From: Cruorifilaria tuberocauda
Taxonomy: Eukaryota; Nematoda; Chromadorea; Rhabditida; Onchocercidae
NCBI GenBank assembly: GCA_013365365.1
Contig: JABVXU010000155.1
Location: 49,874 to 113,873, forward strand
Direction of reading: 5' to 3'
Length of the DNA: 64,000 nucleotides
Positions 27,201 through 39,100 of the stretch are shown here, piece after piece (position 1 is the stretch's first letter; each line of letters opens with the position of its first letter). The notes below the pieces were generated by a model that worked only from the letters and a program-made list of their open reading frames with translations, ran no database searches and was not told the DNA's origin. Made by a program: the position numbers and the translations under genes.

Positions 27201-30200
27201 TAATTTAGAGAAATTCAAACTTGTTCAAAATTGATACTGATTCATTGTATTCATATATCCTTTATTGAAGAAGCTATATTATAAGATTCTTTGCCTTATC
27301 ACACCTTTTTTTTCCAAATGAAGTTTTGCCATTCTTACTGCTAGTGATGAATTTTGAAATGGGAAAGGAGGACTTAATATTTGAATATCAATAGATCAAT
27401 AGTAATCTGGTTGAAGACATCCAAATTTCTGAAGTTTATTATGGTTTAGTTTAATTAAGCAAGAATTAATGCAACTGTTTTTTAAGTGCATGGTAACGGC
27501 GAGAACTCCTCTAGCATCTCGATTGTGCTTAGATCGCGGTATTTGTTGTATAGCTCGCTTAATCCGTCCAGCACGGTTAAACAGTTGTTCGTTTCAGCCG
27601 CAAATATTCAGGTTCATGAGTAGCATAGCTTTCTGTGAATAGTATAAAATTATCTACTGCAGATTAGATGATCCTGATATTTATTAGATGTTGAGTGAAT
27701 CATCTCGATTTCTGTATTAGATAGGTTATCGTCTGCAGAAATGATTCTGTTTAGCTTTGTCGAGTGTCTGATCGTTCATTTCGTTATTTTTGTCTCTTTT
27801 TAACAATATCAATTCAATCGGTTATCCATTTTTTAATGTTTGTCAATTTCGAAAAAAAATGAAAATTATTTCGGCTAGTTTTCTTTGCATTCAGTCATTA
27901 TTTATTTAGAGCAATAGCAAGCCATTATCGACCAGATGATAATACCTGTGAAGTGTTACTTGTTGATTTCGGGCAGACGATTATATGTAGTATTTCAGAC
28001 TTGTTTGAACTTCAGGATCAGGTTCGTTGAATTTGAATACATTTTGAGTTTAAAAATAGGCATGAAAATTGTTCAAACAGTAAGCGAATAATTCAAAAAC
28101 TATTATTTAGTTAAGAAACGAAGGAAACTCACAATAAGTCTTCCTCGATTAGTTTAGACTGTTATGTTTAAATACAACATTTTGGTAATAGCCTATAGAA
28201 ATAGTAGTAGCGAAATGTTATTGAAGAATAACTATTTGTTTTTGAAGTAGTTTTATGATTGAAACTAAGCAAAATTAGTGTACAGTAATAGATTTTAGCC
28301 TATTGAAGTTCTTGAAAAACCAACAGCATCATTCCGGTGTCGAGTGAAGAGATTTTCACCAGCCAAAAAGAATAATAATAAAAGAATAAGGGTAAGATAA
28401 TGTTGCATTATTCATGTTTACATGGTATTGTCCGAAATTATCAAAGAATTTAAAGGGAAAGGAAATCGAATTTTTTCAAATTAGATCAGTATGCTTTTTT
28501 CAGTTACTTGATGAAAATGATTACAATGTTTGTTTAACGCTGAAATGCGCTCGCGATTTGTATTGGGCAAAAGTGACGTTATCGGACGCAGATTTCGTTC
28601 TTTATTACAAGAAGCCACGAGAACGCAAAGAAGTTAATGGAAAAAAAAATGGAGGGATGATGAATCCTGGCATCCCAATGGGTATCCCAATCTCTTTTTT
28701 ACTGCGCCAATTTTTTAGCTTCTTTTATATAGTTGGAATAAGTGAAATGATGAATGAAATTTGGCATAAATAGCTGGATCATTAGAAAAATCCAGAGAAC
28801 AACATTTAAGAGAAGAACTCTGGCTTGTATAGTGTTCCCTTTCTCTAAGTCTAAATTAGTTAGATTAGTAATTCTCTTTATTTAAAGCTAGAAGTTCCCA
28901 TTAAAATTTTTTTAGGCACCAAAAGTGCATCGAAGATTGATGCCATTAGGAAGCTTGAACAACGAAGAGAGGAACTGAATGAGAAAGAGGAACGATTGCA
29001 TGAGCAAGAGAAGTTATTGAGAAAAGAGGAAGAAAATTTTGTAAACGAAAGGTTTGTGAAATTTTGCGCATAAAGTATGAGTTTGTTTTTTTGATAAATA
29101 GTGGGAGTTTTATATTGTTAACAAATAATTCTATATAATATCAGAAAATATTGTGAATTAAGAACTTGTCGTTGGTATCTGAGTTTGAATTTCTGATTCA
29201 GGTCTCACACAAATTTTAAGTCGGAGAAATCCTATGTCCTTTTTTTAGCATCAAGAGGGAACAAGAATTACAGCTGATAGCGCTACAAATGCAATTGTGG
29301 GATATATCGGCAAAATTGGACATGGTTACTTCTAATACTTCAAATTTTGTAAAATCGGTATGTATCATTTAGGTCTACAAAGAATTTTTTAGGGAAGGAC
29401 TTGATTGATTAGTTTTTTAAACTGATTGCCAGTGTAATCAAAAGCTAAGCAAAATAGCTTTCATTATATTTACTGACTTCCAAAGAAAATTATCGAGTGA
29501 AATGTAAACACTACTTGCCAGCTTTATCAATTGCAGTAGTTATTACGATTTACAATCGCTTCAAATTACTGACAACGTTTTGACTTGATAAAGAGCTGTA
29601 TAAAGCCTTTTTTGCTGGTTCATTTATCGATGAATATCGAAGGCACTATGGCAACTGATAAAACTGACAAGTGACACTTATATTCCTCTCTATTATTTGC
29701 CTCCTTTTTAGTTGTTTCCGGATTTTAGATTAGAAGAATTGTTCAATATTAAAAATTTTTTCTAGAATGGTCTCTTTCCACAACTCGAAAAAAGTAATTA
29801 TTGTGGTGCTGCAAACGGTTACGGTGAACACGGAAACGGACATGATAACAGTAATAATGCAGCCGAGCATCAGCGGAACATTTTTGAAAACCAATCACAA
29901 GGAGACCAGTGGCCAAGTTATCCTCCGAGTTCGCACACCTCGAGCGTTGTAACATCCACAGATCAATGTAGTCGACTGTATCAACAAATGTTGGTTTCAT
30001 AAATTTTAATTATTTTATAGTAAAAATAATGTGTTTTCAGTAGTAGTACAGCTGCAAAGCTAGTGAAACTTTATTGGGATATTTTTTGAAAGGTCGCGTA
30101 TTTTCTTCAAAGTACTTTTTTAAGCAGATTTCTTAAATCAATAGTTCCAATCACTCGAAACTGACAGCATTGTCTCCTTTGACTTCGCGGCTTGTATTGG

Positions 30201-32930
30201 TATATCTCATTTCTGTCTGTGACAAACATATAATAGAAGAAATGTCTCAGTAAGCGAGACCTAATATTTCATTTTAGGAATAGGGCGTGCTCTTCAATAC
30301 CCTATGATCATAATTTTGGACTTTCGAAAGGTGACAGAAATATAAAGGAGGTAATGTAAAAGTTATTCTGCATGAACAATGTAGATTATGAGAAATTGAT
30401 TTAATACATTCAATTAGAAAAATTTTATTTCATGTAATTCGTTTTATGTAATTTATTGTTATTTCTGGAAATTCTTGGAAGTTTTAAGTAACAGTTCTAG
30501 CAGTTTCAATTGGTCTTGAAGTTACGGAAGTTCAAAATTGAAATTTGAAAACTAGGTCTCGACTAGTATTAGTTTTTCAATACTATTACAGCGTGCTGCT
30601 CCTCAAAAACGGCGTTTTCCTCCCAAAAAATGGCGAGCTTCATCGCCCAAAACAACACGGGCACTTTCATTCAACGATGCTTCCTTGGGTAGCAACAATG
30701 GACATGTGGAAGAGCGACCATCAGACAATAACAAGCTTCAATCTTTCCCTCCTTCTAATTCGAGAAATAAGAAATCTTCAGCAAATTTGCATAATATTAT
30801 TCCGACATTAAAGGCAAATCCCATGAATTCGAATTCGGGTGCTTTTTAATTATTCAAAATACACTAGTTCGATATTCTTATATGCTTCACTCAGCTTTCT
30901 TTTTTCTCCTATTATTTGTTTACTACTTAGTTATTTAATTTAAAATGTAATTTTCAATTGCCTCTAATTTATGAAAAAGGACTTCTTTCAAATCCAATTG
31001 AAATTAGCTGTTAGGGTAGAGGCATTAAAAATTTCTTGGAAAGGAATATTAATCATAAATTACTTCCTAGAAATACTGAAATCTAATTAAAAGTCTAGCT
31101 TCTTTTACTTTAGATTGCAAAATTTCTACATCAATGGATTCTTTTTGGAACAACTATCATCGTAAATTAGAATATGGAGAACCACCACCTCGAACAATTA
31201 GTGATTATTGTAATACTGCTAAAAGAAAATCATATGGTGAATGTTAAAATTTGTTATTATATTTTTTATCTTCACAAATAATTTTAATGTGAATAGAATA
31301 TAATGGCATAGCAAAAATTTCCGTTTCAGTTATTCAAGGTAATTTTCCGCAGCGTTCGATGAATGCATTTTCACATTATGCCAGTAATTTATCAACCTTT
31401 TCAAATCAACAAACTACGCAGCTAAAACTGGAGCACCTGCGGAAAGCTGCTAAAGATACAGTAAGTTATTTTCATCTGCAACTGATCTATAGCATTTAGT
31501 ATAGGTAAGAGTTAGTAATACGAAAGTGCTTTCTTATTAATATCTCTCACTTGTACTAGAAGTGCTTAGCTCAGTTTCAAATAACTTCATACGGTAATTT
31601 TCATAGGCGTCTGATACATCATGCACAAATTCGATTAAAAAACCAGTTTATACATCCGATGAATCAGCTGATTACAGCCAGTTATGCATTACTGCGAGTA
31701 ATTACGAAGATCAGGTATGGTATTTACTGTTTCATAAAACTTGTTATCTGGCACTTCCATCAAAAATTTAACAAGATTTTGTTGTAAAATGAATTACAGA
31801 ATTCCTCCATTGGTTGAGAGATTAGATTGATTTCAGTTCGTACCATCAGAATCACAAATCTCCTTCCATCAAGACAATGAATTGCAGTCATTCCCAACTT
31901 ATCAGGTATAGCAATTCTACATGCTATGATAAAGAATATTTTTCATACAAGATCTAAAAATCTAAAAAGTTTAATCTTGATTTTTTCTTCTAAAATGCAG
32001 AAAAATATCATACTTATGATATCAGCAGTATTCTACTTTGTTCCGCATTTACAGATACGGATTTTCAGATATATCATAAGGTTGTCAGTATCGTTGGCGG
32101 AAGTGAACTGTTGGTACAGAAAGTCGGTAGTGATGCTGATTGGCCAGTATTTTTTGTAATTCCGACTACAGCATTACAAGATATATCTGCCGAATATTTT
32201 GATTCATTATATCCAACACAGCCACTGAATGATGATGAAATTGTTATTTTTACTTGCATTGATATTTATCTTTCTTTTGAATTGATAGTGATTGAATTTC
32301 AACATGTTATAGCAACATTAATATTTATAGAAACACTAGAGAAAATTTCCGTAATCATGGAAGATACATTGAATAGTTCCTTCCTTTACTGTATATTTGC
32401 AGGAAATTGGTGTGCTTTGTGTCGTAGAATGCAATAATCGTAGAGGTACGAAAGTTAGAGCAATTATTGAAGATCTCAGTGAAAATCTTGTATATGTACG
32501 ACATATTGACGATGGACATATGGAAGCTATTCTGCGAAATCAATTATGGTCCATAGAAAATTTGGTAAATTTCGTTTGAAATTATTGACAGTTTTAATAA
32601 TAAGTTAGCCGAAGCATGTTCAAGTTTTGCAATATTGCTCCGTATTAAGTTGTTCTATTAATTTTTTTCTTTTTTTGTTACTTTGTTCAAATCTAAATAC
32701 ATACTAATGAAATATTTCAGTCTCCAAATGTTCGTGCTCAACCTGCTCTGGTAATACCGTGTATTTTGGCTTCTTTGAATGAAGAGCAACCGGATAAAAT
32801 GAATTATATAAATGAAATACCTACTGTTGGACAGCTAATGCGTATATTATTCAAAGAACAACGTAATTCAGATGGTATCTGGATTGTTGAATTAATAAAT
32901 GAAATGAATAGCGATAATGGAGCTGAATGA
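24262..32930 (+). CDS. Multi-Tudor domain protein with coiled coil and Asn/Gly-rich linker
   Basis: About 22 exons, joined in phase where checked, give roughly 1,100 residues. The ATG at 24262 begins MRFGVKSLVAAPP. A first Tudor-type fold spans the exons near 24960-25620 (GYLRAVLLKKE, then MYGIDLGEIFDIS). A second spans 27490-28020 (GICCIARLIRPA, then RAIASHYR and VLLVDFGQTI, a textbook Tudor strand). A third lies at 32402-32564 (VLCVVEC, KVRAIIEDL, VRHIDDGH). Between the second and third are a charged coiled coil (28920-29050) and low-complexity Asn/Gly/Ser/Gln-rich segments (29765-31690). Such proteins read methylarginine tails on Argonaute or RNA-binding partners and often sit in germ granules. 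I cannot name an orthologue. The exon at 26922-27140 has a good acceptor 21 bases before an ATG, so 24262-25919 and 26943-32930 might be two genes; phase 0 joining without a stop favours one. Confidence 0.75.
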
Positions 32931-34631
32931 TTTATTACTCCTCCGGTTATACATTGTCTGCTGTTCAAATTAAATTGTGTTTTTAGCAACCCTTTTTTAA
33001 ATCGATTTTTCATATTTTCAAAAATAATCTCAAATATTTATTTCGCCATGATGCGATTATATAAAACCATAAATAAATATTTGCATTTTATAATATAGCC
33101 TATGAAAATACTTCTAGATTAAGAAGATTTTTACCTCAGAATTTTTTAGAAATTTTGTCATTCAGTACAGAAGGTGAACTCCTGAAGATCTTATTCAGAT
33201 AGCCTAATTTTCCCTTTAATTTATTTTGCGCAGTATTTTTACCTGTTTCGTAGATTCATTCATTACTTTTCAATGTAAACATTTATATGGGCTTATTTTC
33301 AGTGACTTACTACATGGTAGCTGTATACAAAATTAGGACCAGAATGTAAACTGAACAAAATCTCAAATATTTTTTTGCAACGGAAAATTACAATTCTCAA
33401 AGAGACTGAAATTATGCAAATTCAAGCTAAATTTTATTAAAACTACTCTTTAAAAATCTGTATTCAATTCTATCCCTTTACAAATCTTTTGTTGAATTAC
33501 AGGTTTTTTCCTGGTATCTTGAATTTTGAGCATGTATATCTTTGCGTAAATCTTTCTTGATCAGGGCGTAATTTACTTTTATTTTTACAGTAATAAAGGT
33601 TTTACTACACGTTTCTCCCAACTCTTGAATGTATCAGAAATTAATAGTCTGATTTATTTTATAGAGGACGAAAGACTTTACAGGTAGAGATTACAGCAGA
33701 ATAAAAGATCGAGAAATAAAAGATGATGATTATCTCTCCTCTTAATTGTTTTATATAAACTATTCAAGATAACATGGGATCATCATCATTCTACTATAAA
33801 GAGTAGCTAATAATGAAATGTAATGAAAGACATATGTAAAAATTCTTCTTGAATGCTAAAATGTTGAATTGAAATTAGAGACTGAAAACTTAGGAACTCG
33901 TGGTCCCGTGGTATAGTGGTCAACGCTCAGGATCTGAATCCTTCCACAAGAGTTCAAATCTACCCGGGACCTTGGTGCACGATTTTCTATTTATGCTGAA
34001 TTCTGAACAATATTGCAGGGGATTATTGCGAAAGAATTACGAAAGAATTCAAAGTGTTAAAATCCCGGATAGATCTTTAATTACTCTTTTTGGTTATTAA
34101 CAGTTATACCATTAAACTGTTACCAATCGATTATCAATAACTTAATTTCAAAACAATAAAAATCATTATAAAAATAAAAATGAATTTATATTTCGGGACT
34201 TACTTGCAGCTGAAAGAAGATGGGAGGACAAAAAAAGAATGGGAAGTTAAGAAAGGGGAAGAATTGCATAATGTGGCAAAGTGAGGGAAAATGAAAAGGC
34301 AGGTTCATAAATCTCGATCTCGATCAAAAATGATAGTGATCTTCGGGAGACTCAGTACCAGTTAATAGCTAGAAAGAAAAATGATACGGAAAGATTGCCC
34401 AATTTAAATAACTAAGAAAAAAGTTTCGAAAGAGAAATTCTCGAATTTGAAACTGTTCCAATTTTCATCCAAATTTTTCAGCATTGTATTTTGCGGTTGG
34501 TCGTGAGCGGATTGCTTCCCGCCAAAGGTCAACGATCGCTTATGCTGGAGGTCAACTCATTAGAGATCAGTATTCCACGTCGCAGCTTCTAAGTCAAGAT
34601 TCCTATTTTACGTTGCTTTTCACGTACCCAC
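32931..34631. other. Intergenic region, Tudor gene to Nudix gene
   Basis: AT-rich with no coding frame I can support. It contains the tRNA-like sequence at 33902-33971 and a TTTTTCAG acceptor-like site near 34480, 150 bases before the Nudix ATG, which could mark a 5' UTR intron or a trans-splice site. Confidence 0.5.
33902..33971 (+). tRNA. tRNA-Gln(CUG)-like sequence, probably degenerate
   Basis: Seven perfect acceptor-stem pairs join GGTCCCG at the 5' end to CGGGACC at the 3' end. The T loop TTCAAAT and the start GTGGTATAGTGG resemble eukaryotic tRNA-Gln. The anticodon region reads TCTGAA between AGGA and TCCT, giving anticodon CTG, but the loop is one base short and the outer stem pair is mismatched. 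The T stem (AAGAG against CTACC) pairs only at its loop end. Overall similarity to tRNA-Gln is clear, but folding is poor, so this is more likely a tRNA pseudogene or tRNA-derived remnant than an active gene. Confidence 0.5.
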
Positions 34632-35795
34632 ATGATGGCTGATATTATACGTGCAGCGGGTATATTAGTTTATCGCTATAATGCTGATCAAATCCAGTAT
34701 TTATTATTGCAAGCATCATATCCTCCCTATCACTGGTCTCCACCGAAAGGTTGATGTTTGTTTCGATTATTTATTTAAGATTTCATAGAACCATGTTGGT
34801 TTAATCATTTTTACTTTTATTGCAGTTAGATTTTAGCAGTACAAAGAATCCGTTCACCCTAATGTTCTTTCCTCTTAAGCGCGCTATACATGGTATACCT
34901 CTTTTAATCTCTCTCAATCTGTTGACACATCCATTCAAGTAATTTTTTTATTTCTAGACAGAAGTGATATGTTATGTATTCATAATTTGCTGCGTATTAT
35001 CTAGGTAAGATTACATAGATTTCCGTAAATTCATTTCTCGATTTTCATAGGGTAACTTCAATTTAGCACAGTTTCACTTTAATTTGAATTCAACTTTAGG
35101 ACATTATCGAATGTTGTCATTGGAAGTTTTGGATTTCATTTTTCATTATTATTGTATGTGAGTCCTGGGCAAAATCTGAAAAAATTTAATCTTAAGATAT
35201 TTTGAAAGTTTATAATTTTGTTTTATACAAAATTTATTTTAATATCTGTTGAGGTCATGTTGATCCCGGTGAAGACGAATGGTCGACAGCTTTACGTGAA
35301 ACCTTTGAAGAAGCTGGAATAGCACCTGATAATCTAGATGTGCATATGGACTTCGTGGAAGTTATGGAGTATGTAGTGAAAAAAAATAACCGATATGGGG
35401 AAGAGGTTAACAAACAGGTGAAATTTTTCCGAGGTTTAATTTATTCTTGATAATTATTATAGCTGTAGGCGTCGTCATTCATTTTGTTTGGTTGAACATT
35501 GCAAATGTTGGCACTATATAGGCAAAAATTATGACAAACTTATGAGACCCGTATCCCTAGAAATATATTGAATTTATTGAGTACCTTGAGTACCTTCATC
35601 AATATTCATTTTCAGAAAACAGTCAAGTATTGGTTGGCGAAGTTGAAAGGTAATAAAGGAATCAGATTATCAGATGAGCATCAAGACGGTAGATGGTTAT
35701 TGGCAGATGAAGCTATCGCATTGGCACAATACAAAGAAATGCAAGATTTGATTCGAAAAGCGCAGGAATATTTAGTTAAAAAATGGATTAAATAG
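34632..35795 (+). CDS. NUDT2: Nudix hydrolase, asymmetric Ap4A hydrolase (NUDT2 / NDX-4-like)
   Basis: Three exons (34632-34749, 35254-35417, 35616-35795) join in phase to 153 residues, close to the size of animal NUDT2. The protein starts MMADIIRAAGILVYR. The Nudix box GX5EX7REUXEEXGU is complete: GHVDPGEDEWSTALRETFEE followed by AGI, with its first Gly split by intron 1. YHWSPPKG just upstream and KYWLAKLKG plus WLLADEAIAL downstream are typical of Ap4A hydrolases. The enzyme cleaves diadenosine tetraphosphate to ATP and AMP in cytosol or mitochondria, clearing a by-product of tRNA synthetases. All metal-binding glutamates of the REXXEE motif are present. The ATG at 34632 is followed at once by a second in-frame ATG, and either could be used. 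Confidence 0.92.
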
Positions 35796-35886
35796 ATTAT
35801 CATGGATTTCTGACTACCATAATTTTTGTTGATGTCATCAATCGTAGTACTAGTTCAAATATGCTTTCTTATAATATTCTTATAAT

Positions 35887-35950
35887 AGTTCTAAGAAGAA
35901 TCGAATATTAGTATAATATTTTATACTAATATTCGATTCTTCTTAGAACT
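35887..35950. repeat. Perfect inverted repeat, 30-bp arms with 4-base loop
   Basis: The left arm 35887-35916 begins AGTTCTAAGAAGAATCGAAT, and the right arm 35921-35950 is its exact reverse complement; the loop 35917-35920 is TATT. It lies 91 bases after the Nudix stop and about 170 bases from the bestrophin stop on the other strand, so it sits between two convergent genes. A transcript from either strand would fold into a 30-bp hairpin with no mismatch. Confidence 0.95.
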
Positions 35951-36119
35951 TTCAATTTAATTCGTTTGCTCGAAAATGCACATAATTACAAAAATTCGCA
36001 TCGCTTTGGGAGTTTAAATGTTAGTAGCCTTTGAATTTTTTTTTGGTATTTTTTTTATTTAAAATATTTTTTAGTTTCATTGATTCTTATTCTTCTTCAG
36101 ATTTTCAATAATTCTTCAT

Positions 36120-39100
36120 TTACATTTTTTCAACTTGCTCAAAGCTATCATCATCCTGATTTTCATCTGCTGCTGGCTGATTTGATATACTTCTTTTATG
36201 TTCTTCAATTGAGAAATTTCTGATGTTCGTGGAACACAGTTTTCTGGCATTTTCATCGTGTTGTTTTGATTCCGTCACTGTAAAAAAGGAAAATGAGTTG
36301 GGAAACGTTGTGGTTTAGATGAACCTCTTTTCTTTCCATAGCTTAATTCTCTGAAACTTTATCTGAAAGGAAAATATAATAATTAGAGTATTTCAATTCA
36401 ATCAAGGTCAATCACAGATTGTATTAAGTGATATATGCCATTTGCATGATTTCGTGTAAACATGTTGTTTAGGTTCAGTTGCAGAGCAGTAGTAGTATAG
36501 CAAAATAGCCATGCAAATGACATGTGTTAGTGCTTAGTAATAAATAATATGGTTTTCAGTATTGCTTTGCTTCATACTAAATTTTAGGTTTCAAAATTGT
36601 GAATTTATAATGACTACATTACCTTGTTTAGTTACACTATCTTGCACTTCCATTACATAACCCTGGTTCGCGTAGCTTGATTCTTCAGTTAGTGAGATAT
36701 AAGTTGAGGACTTTTTGTCATGACATAATGACCAACTGTTTTTATGTACAGCTTGTTCTTCAGCAGTACTATAAAACAAAATTGTTGCAATTTTATAATT
36801 TCACGGCGAACGGAAACATGTATTTTAAACATTATTTCATTAGCGCTACATTAATTTATTGAAAGGTTTTCTTGTACTTAATTTTACTTGGATTTTCAAA
36901 CTGATCAAAAAAATGACGATTTACTTCTTACCCAGCACTTCTTACACTTTTCATAGTATTCTTTGTAAGACGTCGACTAATATTAACACTGAAAGAAATA
37001 AGATTTTATAAGTTTTTTACTGACGATAAAAGATCAAAGTTCATATAGGAATGTTTAGTTTTTTTCTCTAATTGACTAAAATAATAATTAGTATATAAAT
37101 CAAAGCAAGTGAAATTTCATTGCTCTCTATACGTTCATTTCATGTATATATATGCGGAACCTGTGAATGCTGTTTAATGTAATTTGTAACAGTTACGTTG
37201 CCAATTGAACAATTATTATGCTGTCAGTTGAACGGGTGAGTCATTTTGCTATTCTATTCATTTAACTATTCAATATTTGTGGAATAATCGTAATATCATC
37301 ACTGTAAATAAATCTGACATACTTTCCATCATTCATAAAACTTTGTCTTTGCGATTTTTGTCTCACATGCATTTGATAGCTACTGTTGCTGATTCTACCA
37401 ATGCTATTTCGTTTTAACGGTTTCATCAATACTTTTGTCATATCACATGATTCCCTGAAAAGGTTATTATTAGTATGAACATTAGAAAAATTCTGCTAAA
37501 TGCAGAATTATTTTAATAATTTATTCATCATACTGATTACTATGTTTGAAGGGTGTACAAATAATTTTTTACCACTCAGACTTTTCTCAGTACGCTTCAC
37601 CGTTCTGTCGAGTTTTTTGTATTTGTTATATGCACACACATATCTTTAAAACTTTCTGAATTTTTCTATTCAGCGCGTTGCTATTTGAATTTTAAATTTC
37701 TGTTAAAATACTTTGAAAGTTTATGAAATGTTTGTGTGACATTACGCAAATCTTGTAGCTGAACCAATTAAACCATCTTGTCTTTCATTCATTCTAATAG
37801 ATTTTTCGCTATACAATGCTTCAATATTACGATTCCAAAATGAATCCTTCAATTGTTTCGGTACATCATCGCTTGTACCATCTGCAATTCTCATACCCAC
37901 CTGAAATGATTATGTAATCAAACTTTACCAATTTTATCATTTTGGAATATTGTTAACTTTAATAAATTATTATGTTAAGCTTCTTCAAAAAAGAAGCAAT
38001 TTAAAAAATTTCTTAAATCTTGGTTATCACTTCTCAGGCAAACATTGAAACTGATAAATAATAATAATTCATATTTTATTAAATCTCTCCTCAAAATGAT
38101 GTTGTAAATTGAGGAAAGATTATTGAATTACACCTTTGTTTTTGTTTAGCGGAGTATTCTAGGCAATGACAATTTTTTATTCAATAGATCAAACAGATGA
38201 AAATTTTATCAAGATATGCCTTAAAGTTTCGATCAATGAGTGCATTCGTTTCAAAATCATCATCATCTTCACCGAATGGATTAATTAGTACCATTGCAAC
38301 CTTTGTCCAAGCCATATAAAAAAAGAATTGTATGGCCGGTGTCAACGGAAACCATCGGTGTAGCTACAGAGATATGTGCATGAACGTATAGGTTAATTGA
38401 AAGGTGTAGAAAATTACCGAATTGCTATCATCTCTTAGATTTTTTTACACAAAATTTGTCGAAAAATGCCGAAAAGAAAAAATTAAAGGAATTTATTTGC
38501 TAACTATTGTTGCAGTACTGGATATTTCTGTACTATTATTTTGTACCACTGGCAAAATAATTTCTTGTTTTGAGATAAGTATTATGAAAAAGTGCACATG
38601 TACTGCTAAATACACTAGTTGCGGATATGCTAACGGCAATGGCACCCAATCAAATTTGCATAAATTAGCCAAGTTATTCCGAAAGCATCTGATTTCCTGA
38701 AAATAGATGTGATAAAGTTTTACCATAAAGAATTATCTCAAATGTCAAAACTGTATGATAACTTTTGCAAAACACTGCAAAATCTGTAGATAAGTAAAAT
38801 ACCACCTCGCAAATGCGTTCACAATAATAATCACTATCGATGAGTTGTTCTCGACGAGAGGTATGAACAACAGAAAGCGCCCATTGTACCGGTAACCAAT
38901 GTCTTGATCCAAAATTACAATCTACTTGATCAAATCTTTCTTTCTCATGCGGTAACATGAAACCAAAAATAAAACTATGGAATTTCAAATTTTTATTAAT
39001 ACTGCTAAACAATTGTTATAATAGAAACTTCAAAGATAAAAAAATAAACTTAAAATAATTTTAAAATTAACATTACTCATCATCAGTTATTCTCCTTCTC

